NCBI GenBank assembly: GCA_024694785.1
Contig: JAILJL010000007.1
Coordinates: 1 to 20,150 of the forward strand
Origin: Lachnospiraceae bacterium
Lineage (GTDB): Bacteria > Bacillota > Clostridia > Lachnospirales > Lachnospiraceae
DNA length: 20,150 nt
Direction of reading: 5' to 3'
The position numbers were made by a program, and so were the translations under genes. The notes below the pieces were generated by a model that ran no database searches, was not told the origin of the DNA, and worked only from the letters and a program-made list of their open reading frames with translations. How positions within the stretch are numbered: position 1 is the first letter of the stretch; every line of letters starts with the position of its first letter. This document shows positions 1-7,689 of this stretch, one piece after another.

Positions 1-367
1 TGTCTCTTTCAAAGTATTTCTCTTCGTCGTTCATATCAGGCATTACGGGATCTTCATAGCTCCCGGTAACATATTCGATAATCTCTTCGGTGAGGATTTC
101 TTCTCTTTTGGCATCTGCTTTGAGCGATTTGCTTTTTAAAAGTGATGATATACCGACTATCGTAAAGATTATGAACAGGATACCAAGTATTATAAGATCA
201 AATACCTTGGCACTTGTGTCTCCGATTGCAATCGGTATTATGTCGAGATAGAGCAGTATGCCTACTACGAGGAGTACCAGATCCATTATCAGGAAAGAAA
301 AAAAGCTTGAACGGTTATCTGATTCTCTTGTTGTAGCTTCGACGTAAGGTCTGTTGGTTGAACTCAT
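1..367 (-). CDS. Two-helix membrane protein of unknown function (5' part, runs off left edge)
   Basis: This is a leftward reading frame open from an ATG at 367 to the window edge, giving 122 residues without a stop. The start at 367 is preferred over the in-frame ATG at 373 because a GGAGG (379-375) lies 7 nt upstream of 367 but only about 1 nt from 373. The visible protein has a polar N-terminus (about residues 1-21), a hydrophobic segment at about 22-48, a second at about 55-77, then a charged, acidic region with KADAKREE and the end fragment EEKYFER. The pattern suggests two transmembrane helices followed by a soluble tail. I do not recognise a named family and assign no function. It has its own promoter (417-445), divergent from the rlmH block, so it is probably regulated separately. 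The C-terminus is not in the window. Confidence 0.8.
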   Translation of the reverse strand, partial: MSSTNRPYVEATTRESDNRSSFFSFLIMDLVLLVVGILLYLDIIPIAIGDTSAKVFDLIILGILFIIFTIVGISSLLKSKSLKADAKREEILTEEIIEYVTGSYEDPVMPDMNDEEKYFERD

Positions 368-374
368 TGTCATG

Positions 375-379
375 CCTCC
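375..379 (-). promoter_or_regulatory. Ribosome binding site deciding the start of the leftward gene
   Basis: The minus strand reads GGAGG here. It sits 7 nt before the ATG at 367, a normal spacing, and almost touches the in-frame ATG at 373, so 367 is the likelier start. Confidence 0.6.
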
Positions 380-416
380 GATTCTATGTATTAATAACTT
401 GTATTACTTAAAATAC

Positions 417-445
417 ATTATAACTCATATAGGCAAAATTGTCTA
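417..445 (-). promoter_or_regulatory. Sigma-A type promoter for the leftward membrane-protein gene
   Basis: On the minus strand the -35 hexamer is TAGACA (445-440, five of six matches to TTGACA). A 17-bp spacer follows, then a perfect -10 TATAAT (422-417). Transcription would start near 410 and the gene's ATG is at 367, giving a short leader of about 40 nt that carries the GGAGG site. The site overlaps the rightward promoter, so the two probably compete for polymerase. Confidence 0.65.
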
Positions 446-458
446 TTTTGTGTATAAT
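430..458 (+). promoter_or_regulatory. Sigma-A type promoter for the rlmH-phoH block
   Basis: The -35 hexamer is TAGGCA (430-435, four of six matches). It is followed by a 17-bp spacer and a perfect -10 TATAAT (453-458), predicting a start near 465 and a leader of about 25 nt before the rlmH ATG at 491. This is the only convincing promoter found upstream of the following twelve genes. It is the mirror image of the leftward promoter: both -10 boxes and both -35 boxes are equidistant from 437.5. Confidence 0.65.
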
Positions 459-490
459 ATAATAGATTGAGTATATATTGGGAGACCTGT

Positions 491-970
491 ATGAAAATAT
501 CAATTTGTTGCGTTGGCAAGGTGACGAAAAAGTTCTTTACCGAAGCTATCGCAGAGTATTCAAAACGCCTTTCAAAGTATTGCACCTTCGAAATAACAGA
601 GGTTAAGGATGAGAAGACAAAGGAAAATGCATCCTTAAATGAAATCAATCTTGTTAAAGAGAAGGAAGGTAAGAGAATCATTGAAAAGATTAATCCGACC
701 TCTTACGTAATTGCACTTGCTATTAACGGAAATAACTTATCGTCGGAAGGTTTTGCGGAAAAAATAGGGAATCTTATGAATGAAGGTAAGTCTCATATAA
801 CCTTTGTTATAGGAGGCTCTTTGGGATTGTCCGATGAAGTCCTTAACAGGGCAGATTATAAGCTTAGTTTCTCAAAGATGACGTTCCCGCATCAGCTTAT
901 GAGAGTGATACTTTCTGAGCAGATATACAGGGCGTACAGAATCATGAATAACGAACCCTATCATAAGTAG
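491..970 (+). CDS. rlmH: 23S rRNA (pseudouridine1915-N3)-methyltransferase RlmH
   Basis: RlmH methylates pseudouridine 1915 in helix 69 of 23S rRNA, using S-adenosylmethionine, on assembled 70S ribosomes. The product is 159 residues, the usual size for this SPOUT-class enzyme. Visible hallmarks are the N-terminal strand KISICCVGK, the SAM-pocket glycine motif GGSLG at residues 108-112, and the C-terminal signature beginning FPHQLMR at residue 132 and ending NNEPYHK. The chosen ATG at 491 has a GGGAG site at 480-484 with 6-nt spacing; an upstream TTG at 467 is in frame but lies within the predicted leader and has no binding site. It is the first gene of the long rightward block, 11 bp before phoH. 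Assignment is firm. Confidence 0.97.
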   Translation: MKISICCVGKVTKKFFTEAIAEYSKRLSKYCTFEITEVKDEKTKENASLNEINLVKEKEGKRIIEKINPTSYVIALAINGNNLSSEGFAEKIGNLMNEGKSHITFVIGGSLGLSDEVLNRADYKLSFSKMTFPHQLMRVILSEQIYRAYRIMNNEPYHK

Positions 971-975
971 GAGGT
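969..975 (+). promoter_or_regulatory. Strong ribosome binding site selecting the TTG start of phoH
   Basis: AGGAGGT overlaps the rlmH stop codon and lies 6 nt before the TTG at 982. The consensus match and ideal spacing explain use of a weak start codon. Confidence 0.7.
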
Positions 976-981
976 AATGAG

Positions 982-2007
982 TTGGCACTTAAAGAATACA
1001 GCATTTCGCTTGAAAATAAGAATTTAAAAAGTATCTTCGGAGAACTTGATTATTATCTTAAGAAGATTGAAAAAGCATTTCATGTGACTTTGATTGCAAG
1101 AAATGATGCCATTAAGATAATCGGAGAAGAAAAAGATGTTGCTTTGACAGAAAAGACCATTGTCAAACTTCTCGATATAGAAGAGCATAACGGTGAAGTT
1201 ACGGAACATGATGTTGACTATTCGATTTCCCTTTGCATTGAAGACAGAATCGGTGATATGCCGGTTACGGACAAAGAGACAATATGTCATACGGTTATGG
1301 GTAAGCCGGTTGCACCTAAGACAATTGGTCAGAAGGAATATGTAGATGCCATCAAGAAAAAGATGATCGTCTTCGGACTAGGGCCTGCGGGTACAGGAAA
1401 GACATATCTTGCTATGGCAATGGCAATTACGGCATTCAAGAATGAAGAAGTATCAAGAATCATTCTTACAAGACCTGCGATTGAAGCGGGAGAGAAGCTG
1501 GGATTCTTACCGGGAGATCTTCAGAGTAAAGTCGACCCTTATTTAAGACCGTTATATGATGCATTATATCAGATAATGGGTGCGGACAGTTTTGCCAAGA
1601 ATATGGAAAAAGGCCTTATTGAAGTAGCTCCTCTTGCATATATGCGAGGTCGTACTTTGGACAATGCTTTTATAATTCTTGATGAGGCACAGAATACTAC
1701 GCCTGCGCAGATGAAGATGTTCCTTACAAGAATCGGTTTCGGTTCAAAAGTTGTGGTAACAGGCGATGCTACACAAAAGGACTTGGGACCACAGGTTGAA
1801 TCGGGACTTGATGTTGCATTAAAAGTTCTTAAGAATGTGGAGGAAATAGGCATCATCAAGCTTACAAGTAAAGATGTTGTGCGACATCCTCTTGTTCAGA
1901 AAATAGTTCTTGCATATGAAGATTTTGAAAAGAAAAACGAGAAAAAGGATGCCGGAAGGAAAAAAGGTGAGGTAAAAACCAAAAGAATTGCAGGCAAAAG
2001 GAATTAG
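982..2007 (+). CDS. phoH: PhoH-family P-loop ATPase (YbeZ-like)
   Basis: This is a 341-residue PhoH-like protein, a cytoplasmic nucleotide-binding protein that in many bacteria is encoded beside the endoribonuclease YbeY and is thought to assist it in rRNA or RNA metabolism. Residues 1 to about 110 form the small N-terminal RNA-binding-like domain of the family. The PhoH ATPase domain follows, with Walker A GPAGTGKT at residues 134-141 and Walker B/motif II IILDEAQN with the Asp at residue 234. The extreme C-terminus is a lysine-rich tail, compatible with nucleic-acid contact. The start is TTG at 982, supported by AGGAGGT 6 nt upstream; there is no better in-frame ATG nearby. Neighbours rlmH, a PgpH-like gene and ybeY match the common Clostridia order. 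Family assignment is firm; the exact substrate is not known from sequence. Confidence 0.95.
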   Translation: MALKEYSISLENKNLKSIFGELDYYLKKIEKAFHVTLIARNDAIKIIGEEKDVALTEKTIVKLLDIEEHNGEVTEHDVDYSISLCIEDRIGDMPVTDKETICHTVMGKPVAPKTIGQKEYVDAIKKKMIVFGLGPAGTGKTYLAMAMAITAFKNEEVSRIILTRPAIEAGEKLGFLPGDLQSKVDPYLRPLYDALYQIMGADSFAKNMEKGLIEVAPLAYMRGRTLDNAFIILDEAQNTTPAQMKMFLTRIGFGSKVVVTGDATQKDLGPQVESGLDVALKVLKNVEEIGIIKLTSKDVVRHPLVQKIVLAYEDFEKKNEKKDAGRKKGEVKTKRIAGKRN

Positions 2008-2012
2008 ATGTA

Positions 2013-3185
2013 ATGCGAATAAAGGATTCCATCAACAACTGGGATAAAGTAAAGTTTTCAATAATACCGCTACTTGGGCTTATACCGATTATAATCACCA
2101 ATATACTCGGGACAATCAAGCCTGAAGATACGGTGGTTTTGATAGTTACGACAATACTTAATTATACGGCGTTTCTGTTTGCGTTTGAATATGATTATAT
2201 AACAAACGATATTGTGAATAATATACACTTTGAAATATCAAAGCTTGTACTTTTGCTCGCGGTACTTTTTGCGTGTTCGTCGGCACTTGCGATATTTAAG
2301 ATTCCGTGTTCGATAGTACCGGCCATGACAGTGCTTTTGGCTTCGGTTCTGCCATTTTACACCGGAATGGAATTATCGATATTTGTGTTTATATATACAG
2401 CTGTTTTGTATGCATATACCAGTTCGGAAGTGGTTATATATCTTACACTTTTGTTGATGGGTCTTTTATTTGCCAAGGCTTTTAAAAGCGAGAAAAACAG
2501 GCAGTTCCTGATATTTGTTATATTCGGAATTATTTTTGTTATGTTTTATCTCCTTCAGTTTGTAAACGGCCGGGGAAACGACTACAGATTATTGATCAAT
2601 AATTGTGTAGTTGCGATTATTAATATAATTATTATGCAGATCGGATATTATCTCATGAAGAAGTTTGGCGGGAAGGATGTACCGCTTGCGGTCGAGACAA
2701 TCCTCGGTGAGAATTTCCCGCTTGTTAAACTTATGAAGAATTCTTCGTTAAGTAAGTACAATCATGCGAGAAAAGTTGCGGTTTGGTCATCGAGAGTGGC
2801 AAGAATAATCGGAATCGATGCGGAACTTTGCATGTCCGGCGGGTTTTATTATGCGCTTTGTGATAATGATGAAGATGATCCGATAGAATTTGCATGTTCA
2901 CTTGGACGTCAAAATGCTTTACCGCCACAGGTAATAACCATCGTTTCCGCGTATAAAGGCATTAAGAAGCCTATAAGGACCAGGGAAGGTGCGGTAATAG
3001 AAATTGTCGATGAGCTCATTACGGAGTTGCCGAAGCTTGAATCAAACGAGGTTCCGCGACAAATTGTTATAATCAGCAGACTTAATGATATATCTGCATC
3101 AGGAATTATAGATGAAAGTGGTCTTTCCATGAATTCATTTATTAAAATGAGGGATTATCTTGTTAAGGAGATGGAGAATCTATGA
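2013..3185 (+). CDS. Degenerate PgpH-like (7TM-HD family) membrane protein, probably catalytically inactive
   Basis: This 390-residue protein sits between phoH and ybeY, the position normally held by PgpH/YqfF, the membrane c-di-AMP phosphodiesterase. About seven or eight hydrophobic segments fill residues 15-212 and a cytoplasmic domain follows. That domain still resembles the PgpH HD domain: NFPLVKLM, then YNHARKVA with His251, then a helix ending GGFYYAL at 276-282 where active enzymes have YYHDIGK. The HD pair is therefore replaced by Ala281-Leu282, the stretch that would hold the next His ligands is shortened, and the HHG motif reads SAYKG (312-316). Asp333 may be the one late ligand kept. 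The large extracellular 7TMR-HDED domain of full-length PgpH (about 700 residues) is absent. The gene overlaps ybeY by 4 bp. Homology is inferred from pattern plus synteny; loss of activity is an inference. Confidence 0.75.
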   Translation: MRIKDSINNWDKVKFSIIPLLGLIPIIITNILGTIKPEDTVVLIVTTILNYTAFLFAFEYDYITNDIVNNIHFEISKLVLLLAVLFACSSALAIFKIPCSIVPAMTVLLASVLPFYTGMELSIFVFIYTAVLYAYTSSEVVIYLTLLLMGLLFAKAFKSEKNRQFLIFVIFGIIFVMFYLLQFVNGRGNDYRLLINNCVVAIINIIIMQIGYYLMKKFGGKDVPLAVETILGENFPLVKLMKNSSLSKYNHARKVAVWSSRVARIIGIDAELCMSGGFYYALCDNDEDDPIEFACSLGRQNALPPQVITIVSAYKGIKKPIRTREGAVIEIVDELITELPKLESNEVPRQIVIISRLNDISASGIIDESGLSMNSFIKMRDYLVKEMENL

Positions 3186-3676
3186 CCCTTGATTTTGTTA
3201 ATGAAACCGATATCGAATTTGATTTCTCATATGAGGAGATTGCCGATAAGGTTATAGAAGCGGTGCTTGATCATGAGAGTTTTCCTTATGATGTTCAGGT
3301 GAGTTTGACAATTACCGATGAAGAGACAATTAAGGAAATTAATCGTGAAAACAGGAACATTGATTCCGTAACCGATGTGCTGTCATTTCCTTTTCTTGAT
3401 TATGAGAAGCGGGGAGATTACAGTTTCCTTGATAATGATGATTCCTGTTTTGATCCCGATACCGGAGAAGTTATGCTTGGAGATATTGTTATATGCGTAA
3501 AGAGGGTAATTGATCAGGCTGAAGAATACGGACATTCGAAGCTTCGGGAATATGCGTTTCTAATTTGTCACAGCATGCTTCATCTTTTGTCTTACGATCA
3601 TATGACACCGGAAGAGGAAGATGAGATGTTCGGTAAACAGAAGGAAATAATGTCCATACTTAAAATAGAGAGATAG
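3182..3676 (+). CDS. ybeY: Endoribonuclease YbeY (16S rRNA maturation)
   Basis: YbeY is a single-domain, zinc-dependent endoribonuclease that takes part in 16S rRNA 3'-end maturation and 70S ribosome quality control. The product is 164 residues, normal for the family. The metal-binding signature HxxxHxxxxxH is present as His130, His134 and His140 in HSMLHLLSYDHM. The upstream family motif NRNIDSVTDVLSFPF is also clear. The two glycines often seen in this signature (HGxLHLxGYDH) are both serine here, which is unusual but keeps all three ligands. The ATG overlaps the stop of the preceding gene by 4 bp (ATGA), indicating translational coupling, and a GGAG lies 5 nt upstream. Pairing with phoH is typical. 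Confidence 0.96.
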   Translation: MTLDFVNETDIEFDFSYEEIADKVIEAVLDHESFPYDVQVSLTITDEETIKEINRENRNIDSVTDVLSFPFLDYEKRGDYSFLDNDDSCFDPDTGEVMLGDIVICVKRVIDQAEEYGHSKLREYAFLICHSMLHLLSYDHMTPEEEDEMFGKQKEIMSILKIER

Positions 3677-3687
3677 GAAGGAATAAT

Positions 3688-4788
3688 ATGAGAAAGTCTA
3701 AGCTGTTAATTCTTGTATGCCTTATGGCATTCGTACTTATGGCCTGCAGTGGAGTTGAAAACGATGATGATATTTTATCGCCGTCACAGATAGGTTATGA
3801 GGATTCTGAAGAGGATTATGAAGAAAAACCCGAGGAAGAAGAGGAGCCTGATAATACACATGACGGAATGGTAAGAAGCGGGATTACAGGCCTATATATT
3901 GATGAGAATCTCGCGAAATTAAGACCTCTTGCGATTATGATGGGTAATACCAAGTCTGCCGCACCGCAGAGTGGTATAAGTGAGGCTTCCGTTGTATATG
4001 AGATTCCTGTTGAAGGCGGCATAACGAGACTTATGTCGATTATTGAAGATTATAAGTCTTTAAAGAAAATAGGTTCATGCCGTTCATGCAGATATTATTT
4101 CTGTCATTATGCCTGTGAATATGATGCTTTGTATGCCCATGTCGGACAGTCCAAGTATGCAAAGGATACATTGGCAAAATCCGAAGTATTAAATATTAAC
4201 GGACTTAAGGGCGAATGCGATTCCATCTTTTTCCGTACAAAGGACAGAAAAGCACCGCATAACTGCTATGCAATCGGTGAAGAGATATATAAATATGCCG
4301 AGAAAAAAAAGGGATATGGAGTTACGTATCCCGAGGGACATGCGGGCCATTTCCTTTTTGTGGGTGATGATGAATTCAATGATTTAAATGATGGTGAAAG
4401 TGCGGTATATGTCGAACCGGGATATTCCGTTGATGCGCCGTACTTTGAGTATAATTCGGATGACGAGCTTTATTACAGATTCCAGTATAAAGGAAAGCAT
4501 GTAGATCTTGAAAACAATGATCAGATTAGCTGCACCAATATTATCATGCAGTTTGTAAGTATAAGCTATTTTGACGATAATGAGTCGCTTAAAATAGGAA
4601 CTGTGGGAACCGGTGAAGGAGCATTTATTACACGTGGCAAGAAAATCAATATTACCTGGAAGAAGGATTCGGAATTTGCAATAACTCATTACTACGATAG
4701 TGAAGGCAACGAGATCAAACTTAATCCGGGTAAGACATGGGTATTGCTTATAAATAAAAGAAACAAAGATAAAATCACTGTTAGATAG
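3688..4788 (+). CDS. DUF3048-family (YerB-like) lipoprotein with a cysteine cluster
   Basis: This is a 366-residue exported lipoprotein. Residues 1-19 form a signal peptide (KSK, then a hydrophobic core) with lipobox LMAC, predicting lipidation of Cys20. Residues 21 to about 60 are an acidic, probably disordered linker rich in Glu and Asp. The rest matches the DUF3048 two-domain fold: RPLAIMMGN, then SEASVVYEIPVEGGITRL, and later the motif RKAPHN. Unlike the family members I can recall, it has four cysteines in a CxxCx4CxxxC pattern at 131, 134, 139 and 143, plus Cys177, Cys193 and Cys282. Function is unknown for the family; B. subtilis YerB is a member. It has an AGGAAGGA site 5 nt before the ATG. 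Placement between ybeY and a flippase gene suggests an envelope role, but that is only context. Confidence 0.88.
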   Translation: MRKSKLLILVCLMAFVLMACSGVENDDDILSPSQIGYEDSEEDYEEKPEEEEEPDNTHDGMVRSGITGLYIDENLAKLRPLAIMMGNTKSAAPQSGISEASVVYEIPVEGGITRLMSIIEDYKSLKKIGSCRSCRYYFCHYACEYDALYAHVGQSKYAKDTLAKSEVLNINGLKGECDSIFFRTKDRKAPHNCYAIGEEIYKYAEKKKGYGVTYPEGHAGHFLFVGDDEFNDLNDGESAVYVEPGYSVDAPYFEYNSDDELYYRFQYKGKHVDLENNDQISCTNIIMQFVSISYFDDNESLKIGTVGTGEGAFITRGKKINITWKKDSEFAITHYYDSEGNEIKLNPGKTWVLLINKRNKDKITVR

Positions 4789-4796
4789 GTATTTGT

Positions 4797-6464
4797 ATGG
4801 CACAAAAAAGACGTGGAGGAAGCGAATTTATTGTACAGGGTTCAATCCTGGCAATTGCTTCGATAGCATCAAGAATCATCGGATTACTGTATAGAATCCC
4901 GATGACGGCTATAATAGGCAATCACGGCAACGATTATTATGCTTCGGCATTCGAAGTGTATAATATCATGTTGCTTATTTCGTCGTATTCGCTTCCGACA
5001 GCAGTATCAAAGTTCATATCGGGATATAGAGCCGTCGGCGATTATAAAACGGTTAAAAAAATCTATAAGTGTGCCATCGTTCTTTCGTTGTCAAGCGGTA
5101 TAGTTGCCGCATTGATAGTGCTTTTCGGTGCGTCAACAATTACCAAAATTCTCAAGACGCCGCTTTCCGTATATGCTCTTTTGGTACTTGCACCGGCACT
5201 TATAATCCTTTCTGTTATGGGTGTATTAAGAGGTTTGTTCCAAGGTATGGGAACCATGGTTCCGACAGCCTTTTCGCAGATAATCGAACAGATAATAAAT
5301 GCGATTGTAAGTGTTACTTTCGCTTATGTATTATTTAAGCGCGGATTAAAGGTGGGCGCAGTTCTCGGTAATGCCGATGATTACGCCGCTGCTTTTGGTG
5401 CGGCAGGAGGAACGCTTGGTACTACCATCGGTGCTTTGGCAGGATTATTATTTATAGGATTTATATTCATATGCTTTAAGCCGGCAATTACAAGACTTGC
5501 GAGAAAGCAGAAGAGTACGGAGACGATTCCTTACAGGACTCTTGTCAGAATACTTATACTGACCATAGTTCCGGTACTTTTGAGTACGACTATATATAAT
5601 ATAAGCGGAATTGTGGATCAGGCAATATTTAAGAACATAATCGCCGCGCAGGGATATGCCGAACAGAATATAAGCGATTTCTGGGGAGTATATGCGGGTA
5701 AATACAAGCTTCTCATAAATGTTCCGCTTGCAATAGCTTCTGCCATGGCAGCATCTACTGTTCCGGAGCTTACAGCAGCCTTTGCACATAAGGATATGAA
5801 AATTGCAAGAAAGAAGACTTATCAGGCAACAAGATTTGTTATGGTTATAGCTTTACCTTGTGTTGTGGGCCTTGCAGTTCTTGCCAAGCCGATTATGGAG
5901 CTTCTTTTTAATGATGGTACCAGGCTTACCGAAAATATGCTTGTTGCAGGAGCGATTTCAGTTGCGTTCTATTCGCTCTCCACATTAACGAATGGTATCT
6001 TACAGGGAATAGACCGCTTAAATGAGCCTGTCAAAAATGCGATAATTGCGCTTATTCTGCATTGCGGAGTGCTCGTTGTTTTAATGTATGCATTTGATCT
6101 TAATATCTACGCGGTTGTATATGCCAATGCTTTCTATGCCTTCCTTATGTGTATACTTAACGGAATGGCGATAAGAAGATACCTAAGATACAGACAGGAA
6201 ATCTTGCGTACATTTATTATTCCTTCGATTGCGTCGGCGATAATGGGTGTGGCGGTTTATTATACGAGATTTGGCCTTATGATGTTATATTCAGACAGGG
6301 CGATTGTCACTAAAATATGGACAGTCATAAGTATATTTGTAGGTGCGTTCGTATACTTTATATTCCTTATACTCCTTAGAGGATTAAATGCCGAAGAAAT
6401 GCTTCATTTCCCTAAGGGGCACGTATTACTCAGAATTTCGAGAAAGCTTCATCTTATTAAGTAG
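4797..6464 (+). CDS. MOP-superfamily flippase, SpoVB/YtgP (MurJ-like) type
   Basis: This is a 555-residue integral membrane protein with about 14 hydrophobic segments spread over its whole length, as expected for polysaccharide or lipid II flippases of the MOP superfamily. The N-terminal block (GSEFIVQGSILAIASIASRI, then GLLYRIPMTAIIG) and the following SYSLPTAVSKFIS are characteristic of the SpoVB/YtgP branch, whose members export lipid-linked peptidoglycan precursors or act in spore cortex formation. LRGLFQGMGTMVPTAFSQI at the end of the first half and GILQGIDRLNEP in the second half are the usual internal repeat motifs of the family. The likely substrate is an undecaprenyl-linked precursor, but MurJ, SpoVB and other MOP exporters cannot be told apart here. 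A weak AGG site near 4787 precedes the ATG, so translation may depend on coupling with the upstream lipoprotein 8 bp away. Confidence 0.88.
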   Translation: MAQKRRGGSEFIVQGSILAIASIASRIIGLLYRIPMTAIIGNHGNDYYASAFEVYNIMLLISSYSLPTAVSKFISGYRAVGDYKTVKKIYKCAIVLSLSSGIVAALIVLFGASTITKILKTPLSVYALLVLAPALIILSVMGVLRGLFQGMGTMVPTAFSQIIEQIINAIVSVTFAYVLFKRGLKVGAVLGNADDYAAAFGAAGGTLGTTIGALAGLLFIGFIFICFKPAITRLARKQKSTETIPYRTLVRILILTIVPVLLSTTIYNISGIVDQAIFKNIIAAQGYAEQNISDFWGVYAGKYKLLINVPLAIASAMAASTVPELTAAFAHKDMKIARKKTYQATRFVMVIALPCVVGLAVLAKPIMELLFNDGTRLTENMLVAGAISVAFYSLSTLTNGILQGIDRLNEPVKNAIIALILHCGVLVVLMYAFDLNIYAVVYANAFYAFLMCILNGMAIRRYLRYRQEILRTFIIPSIASAIMGVAVYYTRFGLMMLYSDRAIVTKIWTVISIFVGAFVYFIFLILLRGLNAEEMLHFPKGHVLLRISRKLHLIK

Positions 6465-6471
6465 GTAGGTT

Positions 6472-7689
6472 ATGAAAAGTACTGATGTATTGATTGTAGG
6501 CGGCGGCGCATCCGGAATTATGGCTGCTCTTACTGCGGCAAAATCGGGTGCAGACGTAACGATAGTCGAGCATAATGACATGCTTGGACGAAAGATATTG
6601 TCTACAGGTAACGGCAAATGTAATTACACAAATAAAAAAATGGGCGAAGAATTCTATAGAGGCAGTAATCCTGCCTTTGTTAATTCTGCGCTTTCGCAGT
6701 TTAATGAGATAGATACAATCGAACATTTCAAAGAAATCGGTATATATCCGAAGGAAAAAAACGGATATATGTATCCTTATTCGGAGCAGGCATCATCCGT
6801 TGTGACCTGCCTTACGGAAGCTGTCAGAAACAGAGGAATCCATGTATATCTTAATGAAAATATCAGTGATATAAGGAAAGAAGACGGATTTATCGTCACA
6901 TTATCCAAAAGAGAAATAAATGCAAAGAGAATCATATTTGCGACCGGACTTCTTGCAGGACGCAAATCCGGATGTGACGGATCCGCTTTTCAATATATAG
7001 AAAAGCTCGGGCACACCTTCATAGATATTGTACCTGCATTAGTACATTTGAAGTCTGAGGATTCATTTTTGAGAGAGCTTGCAGGAAATCGTGCAGAAAT
7101 TAAACTTACATTATATGAAAACTCCGAAGCTGTTTTCGAAGACAGAGGTGAGGCGCTTTTTCTTGAAAATGGTTTGTCGGGTATAGTTTCCTTCCAGGCA
7201 AGCAGATATGTGTCATATGCATTAAAGAAGGGTAGCAAGGTAGTGGTGTCACTTAATCTTGTACCCGATGTTGATATCGAAGAGGTGGTTTCAAGATTCA
7301 AGGGTGATAATTTTTATAAAAGCGCCAAAACTGCACTTATCGGATTGATTCCCGATAAGATTGCCGAATGTGTAATTAAGAATGCGGGACTTGATCCCGA
7401 TACTATATGCATGGACTTAAAGAATGGTGATATAGACAGAATTATTAAATGGGTAGAAAGTTTTAAGGTTAATATTTCAGGAACACGTTCTTTTGAAGAT
7501 GCGCAAGTTGCTGCAGGCGGCGTTGATACGAATGAAATCAATGAGGATACTATGGAATCAAAGATTGTGCTCGGAGTATACTTTGCCGGCGAACTTATTG
7601 ATATAGATGGTATGTGCGGAGGATATAATCTGCAGTGGGCATGGTCTTCCGGATATGTGGCGGGGTTAAATGCCGCAAAGGTTGAATAG
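6472..7689 (+). CDS. HI0933/BaiN-family NAD(P)/FAD-dependent oxidoreductase (YhiN-like)
   Basis: This 405-residue cytoplasmic flavoprotein belongs to the HI0933 family, which includes E. coli YhiN and the clostridial bile-acid gene product BaiN. The N-terminal Rossmann motif GGGASG is at residues 10-15. The family-defining motif GRKILSTGNGKCNYTN follows, with CGGYNLQWAWSSGYVAG near the C-terminus, where FAD is closed over. Length is typical. Most members have no proven substrate, and the BaiN link to bile acids should not be carried over here because no other bile-acid genes are present. A short AGG-type site at 6464-6470 precedes the ATG. Its stop codon is followed directly, with zero spacing, by the ATG of a second and different flavoprotein. 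Confidence 0.92.
   Translation: MKSTDVLIVGGGASGIMAALTAAKSGADVTIVEHNDMLGRKILSTGNGKCNYTNKKMGEEFYRGSNPAFVNSALSQFNEIDTIEHFKEIGIYPKEKNGYMYPYSEQASSVVTCLTEAVRNRGIHVYLNENISDIRKEDGFIVTLSKREINAKRIIFATGLLAGRKSGCDGSAFQYIEKLGHTFIDIVPALVHLKSEDSFLRELAGNRAEIKLTLYENSEAVFEDRGEALFLENGLSGIVSFQASRYVSYALKKGSKVVVSLNLVPDVDIEEVVSRFKGDNFYKSAKTALIGLIPDKIAECVIKNAGLDPDTICMDLKNGDIDRIIKWVESFKVNISGTRSFEDAQVAAGGVDTNEINEDTMESKIVLGVYFAGELIDIDGMCGGYNLQWAWSSGYVAGLNAAKVE

Noticed and set aside
467..490. Upstream TTG as an alternative start for rlmH
   Set aside because: It lies just after the predicted transcription start, has no binding site, and would add residues not present in the family; ATG 491 has a GGGAG at proper spacing.
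3805..3860. Glu/Asp-rich repeat-like tract in the lipoprotein gene
   Set aside because: It is a low-complexity acidic linker following the lipobox, common in exported lipoproteins; no regular repeat unit is present.
6472..7689. Bile-acid metabolism from similarity to BaiN
   Set aside because: The HI0933 family is broad and no other bai genes are present, so the similarity does not support that pathway.
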